Assembly (NCBI RefSeq): GCF_002080045.1
Contig: NZ_MUIN01000008.1
Location: 62,001 to 126,000 of the forward strand
Direction: 5' to 3'
Origin: Pseudomonas sp. Bc-h
Lineage (GTDB): Bacteria > Pseudomonadota > Gammaproteobacteria > Pseudomonadales > Pseudomonadaceae
DNA length: 64,000 nt
Below the pieces are notes generated by a model. That model was not told the origin of the DNA. It ran no database searches and saw nothing but the letters and a program-made list of their open reading frames with translations. Both the position numbers and the translations under genes were made by a program. Of the stretch, positions 17,834 through 25,833 are shown in pieces (the first letter of the stretch is position 1; the number at the start of each line of letters is the position of its first letter).

Positions 17834-18415
17834 TCAAGTCCGGGCAGATGAGCGGGCGTTCAACAACTGGCGGGCGGAGTCGGCAATCATCAGCACAGAA
17901 CCGGCAAGCATCAGCACATCCTTGAGCACCAGCCGACCACCACCGGAGAGGTAGGGAAATCCGAAGTTGGCGTCCCCGAGATCGCCGACCCAGGCCTCAG
18001 GTGTGGTGATCAGGAAAGAGAGCGTGACGAGGGGAGTCAGGAACGACAGGATCGAACCGACCATGCCCAGCCGTCGAGAGAATCCGTAGGACAGCACCAG
18101 CAGGCCGATGAGAATTTCGACGCTGCCCAGACCATCCGAAAACGCGTAGGTGTTATTGCTCACCTGCCATTCACGCTTCAGCGGATCCAGTTGGCCTTCG
18201 TGGGTCAGGTGCTCCTTGTATTCATGGGGATGGTTGTAGAAGAACGACATCGCCGGGCTGTTGGCCACGAACGGTGTGATGCTGTCGGCTTCGTACGGCA
18301 CGAATTTCAGCGCGCCGATCCAGATGAAGATGATGGCGACACCGATCCTGACCATATGAATGCCGAGTCGGTCAAGGCGGGTGGCTTTTTGCAGCAGGGT
18401 GTTGATGGTGAGCAT
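17834..18415 (-). CDS. DUF417 (RclC/YkgB-like) membrane protein
   Basis: This 193-residue protein has four membrane helices and the DUF417 hallmarks MVRIGVAIIFIWIGALKFVPYEADSI (residues 21-46), the HEYKEHLTHEGQ loop and LVTLSFLITTPEAWV. The E. coli member RclC belongs to the reactive-chlorine resistance operon. It is first in an operon with the DUF2790 gene. The start at 18415 begins MLTINTLLQKATRLD. A defence role against hypochlorous acid or related stress is inferred from the family. Confidence 0.9.
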   Translation of the reverse strand: MLTINTLLQKATRLDRLGIHMVRIGVAIIFIWIGALKFVPYEADSITPFVANSPAMSFFYNHPHEYKEHLTHEGQLDPLKREWQVSNNTYAFSDGLGSVEILIGLLVLSYGFSRRLGMVGSILSFLTPLVTLSFLITTPEAWVGDLGDANFGFPYLSGGGRLVLKDVLMLAGSVLMIADSARQLLNARSSART

Positions 18416-18647
18416 GGCATTGAGCCCTCTGTGATTTCAGTGGACTCAAGGTTAAAGAGCGGTCGTCGTGGCGTTACGTCAGATCCGCTCAAGGTTTTGC
18501 GTGATCGTCTCAACCGATGGAGGGTGGTTTCCTACTATCAACCGCAGCGATGATCGCTACCAATCGTATTGACTTCTTAATAATCCAGCGCCGCGTAACA
18601 TTGCCTCCATACCGAGTTACCCACTTACGAGTTCTGGAGCAAACATC

Positions 18648-19073
18648 ATGAAAACCAACAAACTGATCCTTGGTCTGGCCTTCTCCGTACTGGCAACCAG
18701 CGCGTTCGCACTGCCAGCCGTCGATGCAAGCAAACAGGTGAACGCACCGGTTGTTGCCGAAAACGGTTCCTCCCACACTCATATCAACCGCGTCGCTGCC
18801 GATGGCGCCGACCGTGTGGGTGCCAACCGCGTCGCCGAGAACGGTTCGGAAAAAACTCACCTGGGCCGCATCGCAGCTGACGGCGCCGACCGTGTAGGTG
18901 CCAACCGCGTCGCCGAGAACGGTTCGGAAAAAACCCACCTGGGCCGCATCGCAGCTGACGGCGCCGACCGCGTAGGCGCCAACCGCGTCGCCGAGAACGG
19001 TTCGGAAAAAACCCAACTGGGCCGCATCGCTGCTGATGGCGCTGACCATGTCGGTGCAAGCCGCCTGAGCTGA
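18648..19073 (+). CDS. Secreted protein of near-identical 26-residue repeats
   Basis: The protein has 141 residues. A signal peptide (LILGLAFSVLATSAFA) ends near Ala21, then a short linker. From residue 50, three almost perfect copies of a 26-residue unit follow (AADGADRVGANRVAENGSEK plus THLGRI), with a partial fourth at the C-terminus and a half unit before the first (residues 36-49). The unit itself has two related halves centred on ADGAD-V and AENGSEKT. Acidic and basic residues alternate and there are no cysteines. Similar short repetitive secreted proteins occur in Pseudomonas, sometimes labelled phage infection protein, but no function is established. It is divergent from the DUF417 gene. 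Confidence 0.8.
   Translation: MKTNKLILGLAFSVLATSAFALPAVDASKQVNAPVVAENGSSHTHINRVAADGADRVGANRVAENGSEKTHLGRIAADGADRVGANRVAENGSEKTHLGRIAADGADRVGANRVAENGSEKTQLGRIAADGADHVGASRLS
18795..19028 (+). repeat. Three tandem 78-bp coding repeats
   Basis: Units at 18795-18872, 18873-18950 and 18951-19028 are nearly identical at the DNA level; the few differences I see are mostly silent, with one His-to-Gln change in the third. A partial fourth unit continues to the stop. The array is in frame, so slippage would change repeat number without a frameshift. Confidence 0.85.
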
Positions 19074-19092
19074 TCCTTCCCCGCTTCATCCC

Positions 19093-19121
19093 AGCCCGGC
19101 CTTTGCCGGGCTTGATTGTTT
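19093..19121 (+). terminator. Rho-independent terminator of the repeat-protein gene
   Basis: The arms AGCCCGGC (19093-19100) and GCCGGGCT (19105-19112) pair perfectly around a CTTT loop and are followed by TGATTGTTTC. It lies 20 bp after the stop codon. Confidence 0.8.
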
Positions 19122-19326
19122 CTGGCCCCCGCTAAAACCGACAGCCGCTGTATGCCAATCGCTCAACGACAGGCGTGTAGGACAATCCTTCACCGTTTTT
19201 CGGACATTTCTTTCAGAAATCCCGCCTCTGGCCGATGCAATCGTACATTTGTATGTTTTGCTGGCCTTCTACAACAACAACTCTCCAGCTGACGACTTCG
19301 ATAAATGGACATCCTGGAGAATTGTG

Positions 19327-21249
19327 ATGAAGAGCTGGTTTGCGAACATCAGCGTCAACATGAAGCTGGCCCTCGGGTTTGGCGTCGTACTTGTATTTAC
19401 TGCCCTGCTTGCGCTCATCGGCTGGACCAGCCTGGGCAACATGACTTACCGCAGCGACCGGGTTGCCGACATTTCGAAACTCAGCAACAAGCTGACCGAC
19501 CTGCGCGTCACCCGCCTGCAGTACATGCTCAGCAATGGTGATGAGGCCGTGGCGCAGACCGTGCAAACCGCGCTGGATGCCTACAAGGCTCAGCAGCAGT
19601 ACCTGCAGACCACCTTCAGCAACCCGCTGAACGTGCCGCTGATCAGGGCATTGGGCGAGCAGATCAGCGCCTATCAGGCATCGCTGAACAAAATGCGCGA
19701 TGGCTACAAAGCCAGCGCCAAGGTACGCGCGGACATGGGCGTCGACGCCGTAAAGGCGGCCGAACTCATCGCTGCCATCAATGACGACGTGATGAAACTG
19801 GACCCGACCGACGAGCGTCGCTTCGAGCAATACCAGACCATCGTCAAGGCCAAGGAAGACGTGATGCTGGTGCGCTACGAAGTGCGCGGCTACACCGGCA
19901 ACGTCACCGCCAAGACCGAAGAAGCCGCCACACGCCAGCTGTCCAGCGCCATCAGTGGGCTTGAGCAGCTCAACGCCACATTCGGTGGTTCCCAGGCAGA
20001 CCGTTTGAAGCAACTTGAAGCTTCGTTGATCAGTTACCGCAACGCGGTCCAAGGCTTCAAGGTCGCCAACGACAACATCAACGCGGCGCGCGCCGAGATG
20101 ACCGCCGAGCAGGCCGTGATCGTCAAGCTGAGCAAGGAGCTGATCGACTTGCAGACCTCACTGGGCGATGCCGACACTCAGCAGGCGCGCACACTGCAGA
20201 TCGCCGGCACCCTGCTGGCGCTGATCTTCGGCGCCCTGGCAGCGGTGATCATTACTCGTCAGATCACCCGGCCACTGCAGGAAACTTTGACCGTGGTCGA
20301 CCGCATCGCCTCGGGCGATCTGTCCCACGACCTGATCGTGACCCGCAAGGACGAATTGGGCGTGCTGCAACACGGCATTCAGCGCATGGGCGCTACTCTG
20401 CGCGACCTGATCGGCGGCATCCGCGACAGCGTCACGCAGATCGCCAGCGCCGCAGAGGAGCTGTCCGCCGTCACCGAGCAGACCAGCGCCGGCGTCAACA
20501 GCCAGAAAGTCGAGACCGATCAGGTCGCCACCGCCATGCATGAAATGTCGGCCACGGTTCACGAAGTCGCGCGCAATGCCGAACAGGCGTCGGTCGCAGC
20601 TTCGGCCGCCGATACCCAAGCCCGTGATGGCGACAAGGTCGTGGGTGAAGCGATTGCCCAGATCGAAAAGCTTGCCAGCGAAGTGATCCGTTCCACCGAC
20701 GCCATGAACGTGCTGGAACAGGAAAGCGACAAGATCGGCAAGGTCATGGACGTGATCAAGGCCGTCGCCGAACAGACCAACCTGCTGGCCCTCAACGCCG
20801 CCATCGAAGCCGCCCGTGCCGGTGAAGCCGGACGTGGCTTTGCGGTCGTCGCCGATGAAGTTCGTGGTCTGGCACAACGCACCCAGCAATCGACCGAAGA
20901 AATCGAAGGCCTGGTCGCCGCCCTGCAGAACGGCACGCGTCAGGTCTCGGACATCATGCTCAGCAGCCGCCAGCTGACCGACAGCAGCGTCGCCCTGACC
21001 CGCAAGGCCGGCACTTCGCTGGAAAGCATCACCAACACGGTGTCCAACATCCAGGCGATGAACCAGCAGATCGCCGCCGCTGCCGAACAGCAAAGTTCGG
21101 TGGCCGAAGAGATCAGCCGCAGCATCCTCAACGTGCGCGACGTCTCCGAACAGACCGCTGCCGCCAGCGAAGAAACCGCCGCGTCGAGCGTCGAACTGGC
21201 CCGCCTGGGCAATCAGCTGCAGATGCTGGTCAGCCACTTCAAGGTGTAA
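19327..21249 (+). CDS. Methyl-accepting chemotaxis protein, HBM-type sensor
   Basis: This 640-residue transmembrane chemoreceptor has a first membrane helix at about residues 11-33 and an all-helical periplasmic sensor of about 255 residues, the size of a helical bimodular (HBM) domain as in P. putida McpS. The second helix is near 293-313 (LQIAGTLLALIFGALAAVII), followed by HAMP and a signalling coiled coil. The conserved hairpin tip NLLALNAAIEAARAGEAGRG is near residues 486-505. There is no C-terminal CheR/CheB pentapeptide. Organic acid sensing is the commonest HBM role; the ligand here is unknown. ATG 19327 gives the correct N-terminus. Confidence 0.92.
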   Translation: MKSWFANISVNMKLALGFGVVLVFTALLALIGWTSLGNMTYRSDRVADISKLSNKLTDLRVTRLQYMLSNGDEAVAQTVQTALDAYKAQQQYLQTTFSNPLNVPLIRALGEQISAYQASLNKMRDGYKASAKVRADMGVDAVKAAELIAAINDDVMKLDPTDERRFEQYQTIVKAKEDVMLVRYEVRGYTGNVTAKTEEAATRQLSSAISGLEQLNATFGGSQADRLKQLEASLISYRNAVQGFKVANDNINAARAEMTAEQAVIVKLSKELIDLQTSLGDADTQQARTLQIAGTLLALIFGALAAVIITRQITRPLQETLTVVDRIASGDLSHDLIVTRKDELGVLQHGIQRMGATLRDLIGGIRDSVTQIASAAEELSAVTEQTSAGVNSQKVETDQVATAMHEMSATVHEVARNAEQASVAASAADTQARDGDKVVGEAIAQIEKLASEVIRSTDAMNVLEQESDKIGKVMDVIKAVAEQTNLLALNAAIEAARAGEAGRGFAVVADEVRGLAQRTQQSTEEIEGLVAALQNGTRQVSDIMLSSRQLTDSSVALTRKAGTSLESITNTVSNIQAMNQQIAAAAEQQSSVAEEISRSILNVRDVSEQTAAASEETAASSVELARLGNQLQMLVSHFKV

Positions 21250-21255
21250 ATCAAG

Positions 21256-21296
21256 AAAGCCGCGCCGAGACCAACAATCCCGACGCGGCTTTTTTA
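21256..21296 (+). terminator. Rho-independent terminator of the chemoreceptor gene
   Basis: AAAGCCGCG (21256-21264) pairs with CGCGGCTTT (from 21284), and a T-run follows. The T-run overlaps the first iteron of the repeat upstream of the Fic gene. Confidence 0.85.
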
Positions 21297-21359
21297 ATGA
21301 TTTTGAAGACGAAAAGGCGTTTTCTAACAATAATGAGGGCTTCGTAACGATTTTGAGGG
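21295..21359 (+). repeat. 65-bp direct repeat with three 15-bp iterons, left copy
   Basis: Three units of the pattern TAACRATTTTGARGG start at 21295, 21325 and 21345 (TAATGATTTTGAAGA, TAACAATAATGAGGG, TAACGATTTTGAGGG). Between units 1 and 2 lies a dyad GAAAA-N4-TTTTC. Starts are 30 and 20 bp apart, close to whole helical turns. The third unit contains the GAGGG ribosome site of the Fic gene. A matching copy with identical spacing lies after the gene at 22922-22986. Confidence 0.8.
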
Positions 21360-21365
21360 CCTCTC

Positions 21366-22889
21366 ATGCGCAATTCAGCCGGTTATACCTGGCTTGCAGA
21401 CACCTACAAGGTTGTTGTCTGCCAACCGCTGAAGGTGCGCAGTGAAATCGGCAGCACCCGAAAAGAAAGCATCGTCAACGGCATTCTCGAGCAAACCTTC
21501 CCCGCCCAGTATCAACCCGGCCCGACGTTGGCAGAACATCTGACGTTCGCGTTCAAACGCGAACCTCTGCACCTTGAATTTCTCGCCAGGCTTTTCTCCA
21601 TCATCGACCCTCTTGAACTCGAAACATGGATCAAGGCAGAGCCGACCGGCCAGTTCGCTCGCAAAGCCTGCTTCCTCTACGAATGGTTCGAAAACCCGGC
21701 CCTGTCATACGCAGGCGTCGAGAAAGGCAACTACGTCGACTTCATGGATGACGCAAATTATCTGGTGAGTCAGGCACCACAGCGCAACGCGCGATGGCGG
21801 GTGATCGATAACCTTCCCGGCACACCGGACTTTTGCCCGACCATCCGTACCACTTCCACGCTCATGGCCCTGATTGATTACGACCTGAACGCGGAACTGG
21901 CTCGACTGGGCGGCGAATTCGGTCACGACACTCTCTTGCGCAGCGCCGTGTGGCTGACAATCAAGGAGAGTAAATCGAGCTTTGCCATCGAACACGAAGA
22001 GCAGCAAACCGATCGGATCAAACGCTTTGCAGCGGTCATGGAACAACGCTGCGGAACTGGCGCGCCCCCTTTGACTCAGGAGCAGATTGCGTCCATCCAG
22101 CAGGAGATTCTCGGCCCTCGGGCATTGTCCTATGGCATCCGCAAATCGCCCGTGTTCGTCGGGCAGACCCGTGGCTTCCAGAACGTGCTGCATTACCTGG
22201 CCCCGGCATGGCAAGACGTTGAAGCCATGCTTCGAGGATTGCAGGCTTTCGAATCCAATACCCGCGGCAGTTCTTCGATACTGCGCGCTGCCGTGATCTC
22301 CTTCGGTTTCGTGTACATCCATCCGTTGAGTGATGGCAATGGGCGGATCTCGCGCTTTCTGATCAACGACATCCTGCGTCGCGACGGCGCCTTGCCACCG
22401 CCCTACATCCTCCCTGTATCGGCAGTCATGCAGGACCACACCCTGCGTCCGCAGAACTACGATCAGGTACTCGACGAGTTTTCACGCCCTCTGATGCAAG
22501 TCATTGAGCCGGACGTTCGCTTTGAGGGCTATGTTAAATACACCGATGGAATGGAGTCGAATCTGCACTACGACGGCTACCTGCACAATTCTCCGGCGTG
22601 GCGATTCATCGATCTAACCCCACACGCCGAATATATCGCGCGGGTCATTCGTCAGACCGTCGATAAGGAAATGCGGGACGAAGCCAGCATCTTGCGCAAT
22701 CATCAGCTCTTGCGCGATGCGATAAAGAATGTGTTCGAGGGCCCGGACGCGGACATCGACCGCATCATTCGCTCGATTCACCAGTCGGAAGGCCAGGTAG
22801 GCAATAAACTACTGAAGCAATACCCGCTGCTGGAGCAAGAGCCAATAAGAGCGGAGATTGTCGCATTGGTGTCCCGATTCCTCGGATGA
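21366..22889 (+). CDS. Fic-domain protein (probable AMP-transferase)
   Basis: This 507-residue protein has the Fic active loop HPLSDGNGRISRF at residues 319-331, close to the canonical HPFxDGNGRxxR, so AMP transfer to a target hydroxyl is expected. An upstream SSFAIEHE (residues 204-211) fits the inhibitory helix pattern S/TxxxE of class II Fic proteins, with Glu209 as the ATP-blocking residue and His in place of the usual Gly/Asn. The C-terminal 120 residues are helical and unassigned. ATG 21366 follows GAGGG by 6 bases. There is no separate antitoxin gene. The gene stands alone between 65-bp direct repeats and between two chemoreceptor genes. Confidence 0.9.
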   Translation: MRNSAGYTWLADTYKVVVCQPLKVRSEIGSTRKESIVNGILEQTFPAQYQPGPTLAEHLTFAFKREPLHLEFLARLFSIIDPLELETWIKAEPTGQFARKACFLYEWFENPALSYAGVEKGNYVDFMDDANYLVSQAPQRNARWRVIDNLPGTPDFCPTIRTTSTLMALIDYDLNAELARLGGEFGHDTLLRSAVWLTIKESKSSFAIEHEEQQTDRIKRFAAVMEQRCGTGAPPLTQEQIASIQQEILGPRALSYGIRKSPVFVGQTRGFQNVLHYLAPAWQDVEAMLRGLQAFESNTRGSSSILRAAVISFGFVYIHPLSDGNGRISRFLINDILRRDGALPPPYILPVSAVMQDHTLRPQNYDQVLDEFSRPLMQVIEPDVRFEGYVKYTDGMESNLHYDGYLHNSPAWRFIDLTPHAEYIARVIRQTVDKEMRDEASILRNHQLLRDAIKNVFEGPDADIDRIIRSIHQSEGQVGNKLLKQYPLLEQEPIRAEIVALVSRFLG

Positions 22890-22921
22890 AAACCACTGGA
22901 TACTGTAGCCGGCCAGCACGC

Positions 22922-22986
22922 TAACAATTTTGAAGGTGAAAAGCCGTTTTCTAACAAAAATGAAGGCGGCTTAACGATTTTGAGGG
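22922..22986 (+). repeat. 65-bp direct repeat with three 15-bp iterons, right copy
   Basis: Units start at 22922 (TAACAATTTTGAAGG), 22952 (TAACAAAAATGAAGG) and 22972 (TAACGATTTTGAGGG), with the same 30- and 20-bp steps and the same GAAAA-N4-TTTTC dyad as the left copy. By eye the copies agree at well over three quarters of positions. It lies between the Fic stop and the stop of the convergent BdlA-like gene. Confidence 0.8.
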
Positions 22987-22987
22987 A

Positions 22988-24304
22988 TCAGTTCGTCAGT
23001 TGATTGGCGAACTGTCCGACCGCACTGACCACGCGCTGCGCGCCATCCTGAATTTCGACGATCACCGACCCCGCCTGTCCCGCCAGCTCCAGGCCCTGTT
23101 GCGCCTGTTGCTTGCCGCTGATGATCACGTTCACCGCCTGCTCGGCCAGTTGCTGATTCTGTTGCACCACACCGACGATTTCCTCGGTGGCCTTGCTGGT
23201 ACGCGAGGCCAGTTGCCGGACTTCGTCGGCGACCACCGCAAAACCCCGCCCTTGTTCACCGGCCCGCGCGGCTTCGATGGCAGCGTTGAGCGCCAGCAAA
23301 TTGGTTTGATCGGCGATGCTGCTGATGCTCTGGATGATCGAGCCGATCAGTTGGGACTGCTTGTCCAGTGCGCCAATCCGGTCGGCGGCCTGCTCCATGT
23401 GCTCGGCCAGCTGGCGCATCACATCCACCGTCTGCTGCACGACGGCCGCACCTTTCTGGGCGCTGCCATCGGTCTGTTGCGAGGTGCTGAACGCGATGTT
23501 CGCGGCCTCCGCGACTGCGATTTCTCGATTGACCTGATCGGTGATGATGGTGGCGAATTTCACCACTTTGTACAGCCGGTCGTGGGCGTCGGTAATAGGG
23601 TTATAGGAAGCCTCGAGCCAGACCACGCGCCCACGGCTGTCAACGCGCTTGAAGCGCTCGGCCACGTATTCACCCCGGCGCAGTTTGTCCCAGAACGCCC
23701 GATACTCTGGGGAGTTGTACTCCTCAGGCTCACAGAACATGCGGTGATGTTTGCCCTGAATCTGCGCCAGCGAATAGCCCATCGAACCGAGAAAGCGCTC
23801 GTTGGCGGTCAGCACCTCGCCGTCGAGGTTGAATTCGATCACGGCGGTGGAACGCTGCAACGCTTCGATCAGGTTTTCGTGCTCGCGGGAGTTTTCGATG
23901 GTGCGTGTCAGGTCACTGGAATGGACCGTGAAATACTTCACCCGCCCTGCACTGTCACGCACGGGCTGAACGATGGAGCGCAGCCAGGCTTCCTGACCGT
24001 TGCCCCGCATCAGACGCAGCGCGCCGTTGAGATGCTCGCCGCGGCTGATGGCGGATTTCATGCGCTGATAGAAATCCAGCTTCTTCACATAGTCGGGCAC
24101 CAGATCGTCGATCGATCGCCCCACCAGCTCGGCATTGCGGTAATGCATTTCGTTTTCGAAGTTGCCGTTGACCGACTCGATTTTGCCCTGCGGATCCAGA
24201 CGCATACCCAGCATTTCGCTGTCCAGACTGCTCCTCACCTGCTCGACCGATGAAAGTTCTTCACGCAGCGCGGCCAACTCTTGTTTAAGACGTTTATTGA
24301 ACAT
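22988..24304 (-). CDS. Cytoplasmic PAS-PAS-MCP chemoreceptor, BdlA-like
   Basis: The protein has 438 residues and no membrane helix. A short coiled coil (residues 1-30) precedes two PAS domains, at about 33-140 and 150-260, the second with WLEASYNPI and the PAC-like YKVVKFATIITDQVN. The MCP signalling domain follows, with NLLALNAAIEAARAGEQGRG near residues 346-365. This matches P. aeruginosa BdlA, a biofilm dispersion regulator, in order and size. PAS-PAS-MCP proteins of the Aer type are also possible. It converges on the Fic gene. Confidence 0.88.
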   Translation of the reverse strand: MFNKRLKQELAALREELSSVEQVRSSLDSEMLGMRLDPQGKIESVNGNFENEMHYRNAELVGRSIDDLVPDYVKKLDFYQRMKSAISRGEHLNGALRLMRGNGQEAWLRSIVQPVRDSAGRVKYFTVHSSDLTRTIENSREHENLIEALQRSTAVIEFNLDGEVLTANERFLGSMGYSLAQIQGKHHRMFCEPEEYNSPEYRAFWDKLRRGEYVAERFKRVDSRGRVVWLEASYNPITDAHDRLYKVVKFATIITDQVNREIAVAEAANIAFSTSQQTDGSAQKGAAVVQQTVDVMRQLAEHMEQAADRIGALDKQSQLIGSIIQSISSIADQTNLLALNAAIEAARAGEQGRGFAVVADEVRQLASRTSKATEEIVGVVQQNQQLAEQAVNVIISGKQQAQQGLELAGQAGSVIVEIQDGAQRVVSAVGQFANQLTN

Positions 24305-24557
24305 GAAAGACGAACTTCCAGAGAGATGAGGGGATCACCTTGAGCATCGGCGTGGCCGGTCATTTCTTGAGCCTGGAGCAGATGAGCTGTCACTTTCAGG
24401 GCACCGCGCCGGACTGAACCAAGGCCGGTGAACGACGTCTTTGAGTCTGCTCCGGGAAGAAAGGGATTTACTCATCGCATAATTGCCACATACTGCCCGC
24501 GCTGTTTTTTATTCGTCAGAGCCAATTTCAATCTTCAATAACGCCAGGTTCATCTTC

Positions 24558-25349
24558 ATGAAAAAAATCCTGCCTTATCTGCTGAGCGCCGCCATTTCCG
24601 TCATTCCAGCGGCATTTACTCAGGCCGCTACACCTGCCGCCCCAGTTCAACTGATCGTCCTGAGTTCCGGCGGTATCATGGGCGCCTTCAAGGCCGTGAC
24701 CCCGGATTACGAGCAACGCGTGGGCGTGAAACTGCAAGGCGAAGTCGCGCCATCGATGGGGGCCACCCCGCAAGCCATTCCCAACCGCCTGGCCCGACAA
24801 GAACCTGCTGACGTGGTACTGATGGTCGGCGCCGCGCTGGACAAGTTGATCAAGGACGGCCAGGTCGATCCGAAAACCCGCGTCGATCTCGGCAAGTCTT
24901 ACATCGCCATGGCCGTGAAACACGGTGCGCCGCATCCTGACATCAGCACCATGGAAGCCTTCAAACAGACGCTGCTCGACGCCAGGAGCATCGCCTACTC
25001 CGACAGCGCCAGCGGTGTTTATCTGTCCCGCGTGCTGTTCAATCAGATGCACATCGCCGAGCGTATTCAGGGTAAGAGTCACATGATCCCGGCGGAGCCT
25101 GTGGGCGAAGTCGTCGCTCGGGGCGATGCCGAAATCGGCTTTCAGCAGTTGAGCGAATTGAAGCCGGTGGATGGCATCGACATCATCGGCCTGATTCCCG
25201 ATCAGGCGCAGCAGATGACCCTCTATTCGGCGGGCGTCGTTTCCAAAAGCAAGCACCCGGAACAGGCGAAGCAGTTTCTGGAGTTCCTGAGTTCGTCGGC
25301 GGCAGCGCCTGCGATCAAGGCCAGCGGCCTGGACCCGATCGCCAAATAA
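24558..25349 (+). CDS. Periplasmic substrate-binding protein, ModA-like
   Basis: This 263-residue protein has a signal peptide (ILPYLLSAAISVIPAAFTQA) and a type II binding-protein fold. The opening VQLIVLSSGGIMGAFKAVTPDYEQ and the later AEIGFQQLSELKPVDGIDIIG resemble the molybdate-binding ModA group. No permease or ATPase gene is adjacent, so the transporter partner, if any, is elsewhere. Related orphan proteins are often annotated simply as substrate-binding domain proteins, and the ligand is unlikely to be assured as molybdate. Confidence 0.83.
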   Translation: MKKILPYLLSAAISVIPAAFTQAATPAAPVQLIVLSSGGIMGAFKAVTPDYEQRVGVKLQGEVAPSMGATPQAIPNRLARQEPADVVLMVGAALDKLIKDGQVDPKTRVDLGKSYIAMAVKHGAPHPDISTMEAFKQTLLDARSIAYSDSASGVYLSRVLFNQMHIAERIQGKSHMIPAEPVGEVVARGDAEIGFQQLSELKPVDGIDIIGLIPDQAQQMTLYSAGVVSKSKHPEQAKQFLEFLSSSAAAPAIKASGLDPIAK

Positions 25350-25365
25350 AGACGCTCTGTAGCAG

Positions 25366-25830
25366 TCAGACCTGAAGCTCGATCAACTCGCCCCGCACAT
25401 CGAGGCCATCGATGTGCAGCATCCCGACGGTGATCGGCAGTTTGAAACGTCGAGGGCCGGCGCTGCCCGGATTGATGTACAGCACGCCGTGACGGGTTTG
25501 CTGCAGAGGTTTGTGCGAGTGGCCGGTGACGATCACCCGCACATCGGACGCCAGGGTTTCGGGCACATCGGCCAGAATATGCGTCACGTAAATCGCCAGT
25601 TTGCCTACTCGCAGCACCGCGTCAAAAGGCACGTCAGAGGCCCAGGCATCGTCGGTATCGTTATTGCCTCGCACCACGGTCAGCGGCGCTATTTCTCTCA
25701 GCGCCTCAAGGATCTCCGGCTTGCCGATGTCGCCGCCATGAATCAGGTAATCACAGCCGCGTAACGCCTCCAGCGCCTGGGGACGCAGCAGGCCGTGGGT
25801 GTCTGAAATGAGCCCGACTTTCACTGACAT
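25366..25830 (-). CDS. YfcE-type metallophosphoesterase
   Basis: This 154-residue enzyme has the full metal-binding set of the YfcE/MJ0936 family: SDTHG (residues 9-13), GGDIG, RGNND, THI and GHSHKP. Members are cytosolic phosphodiesterases on model substrates, with unsettled physiological roles. It lies 3 bp downstream of the MFS gene and is likely in one operon with it. Confidence 0.92.
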   Translation of the reverse strand: MSVKVGLISDTHGLLRPQALEALRGCDYLIHGGDIGKPEILEALREIAPLTVVRGNNDTDDAWASDVPFDAVLRVGKLAIYVTHILADVPETLASDVRVIVTGHSHKPLQQTRHGVLYINPGSAGPRRFKLPITVGMLHIDGLDVRGELIELQV

Positions 25831-25833
25831 CGA

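Noticed and set aside
18795..19028. CRISPR-like array
   Set aside because: The repeats are 78 bp, directly joined and coding, with no spacers and no cas genes.
18510..19049. A 179-codon open frame antisense to the repeat-protein gene
   Set aside because: Its apparent repeats simply mirror the sense-strand repeats. The sense frame has a signal peptide and a terminator; this one has neither.
19213..20052. A 279-codon frame antisense to the chemoreceptor gene
   Set aside because: It is a shadow of the chemoreceptor's biased codons with no domain of its own.
21295..22986. Transposon or insertion sequence around the Fic gene
   Set aside because: The flanking repeats are direct and iteron-like; there are no terminal inverted repeats and no transposase.
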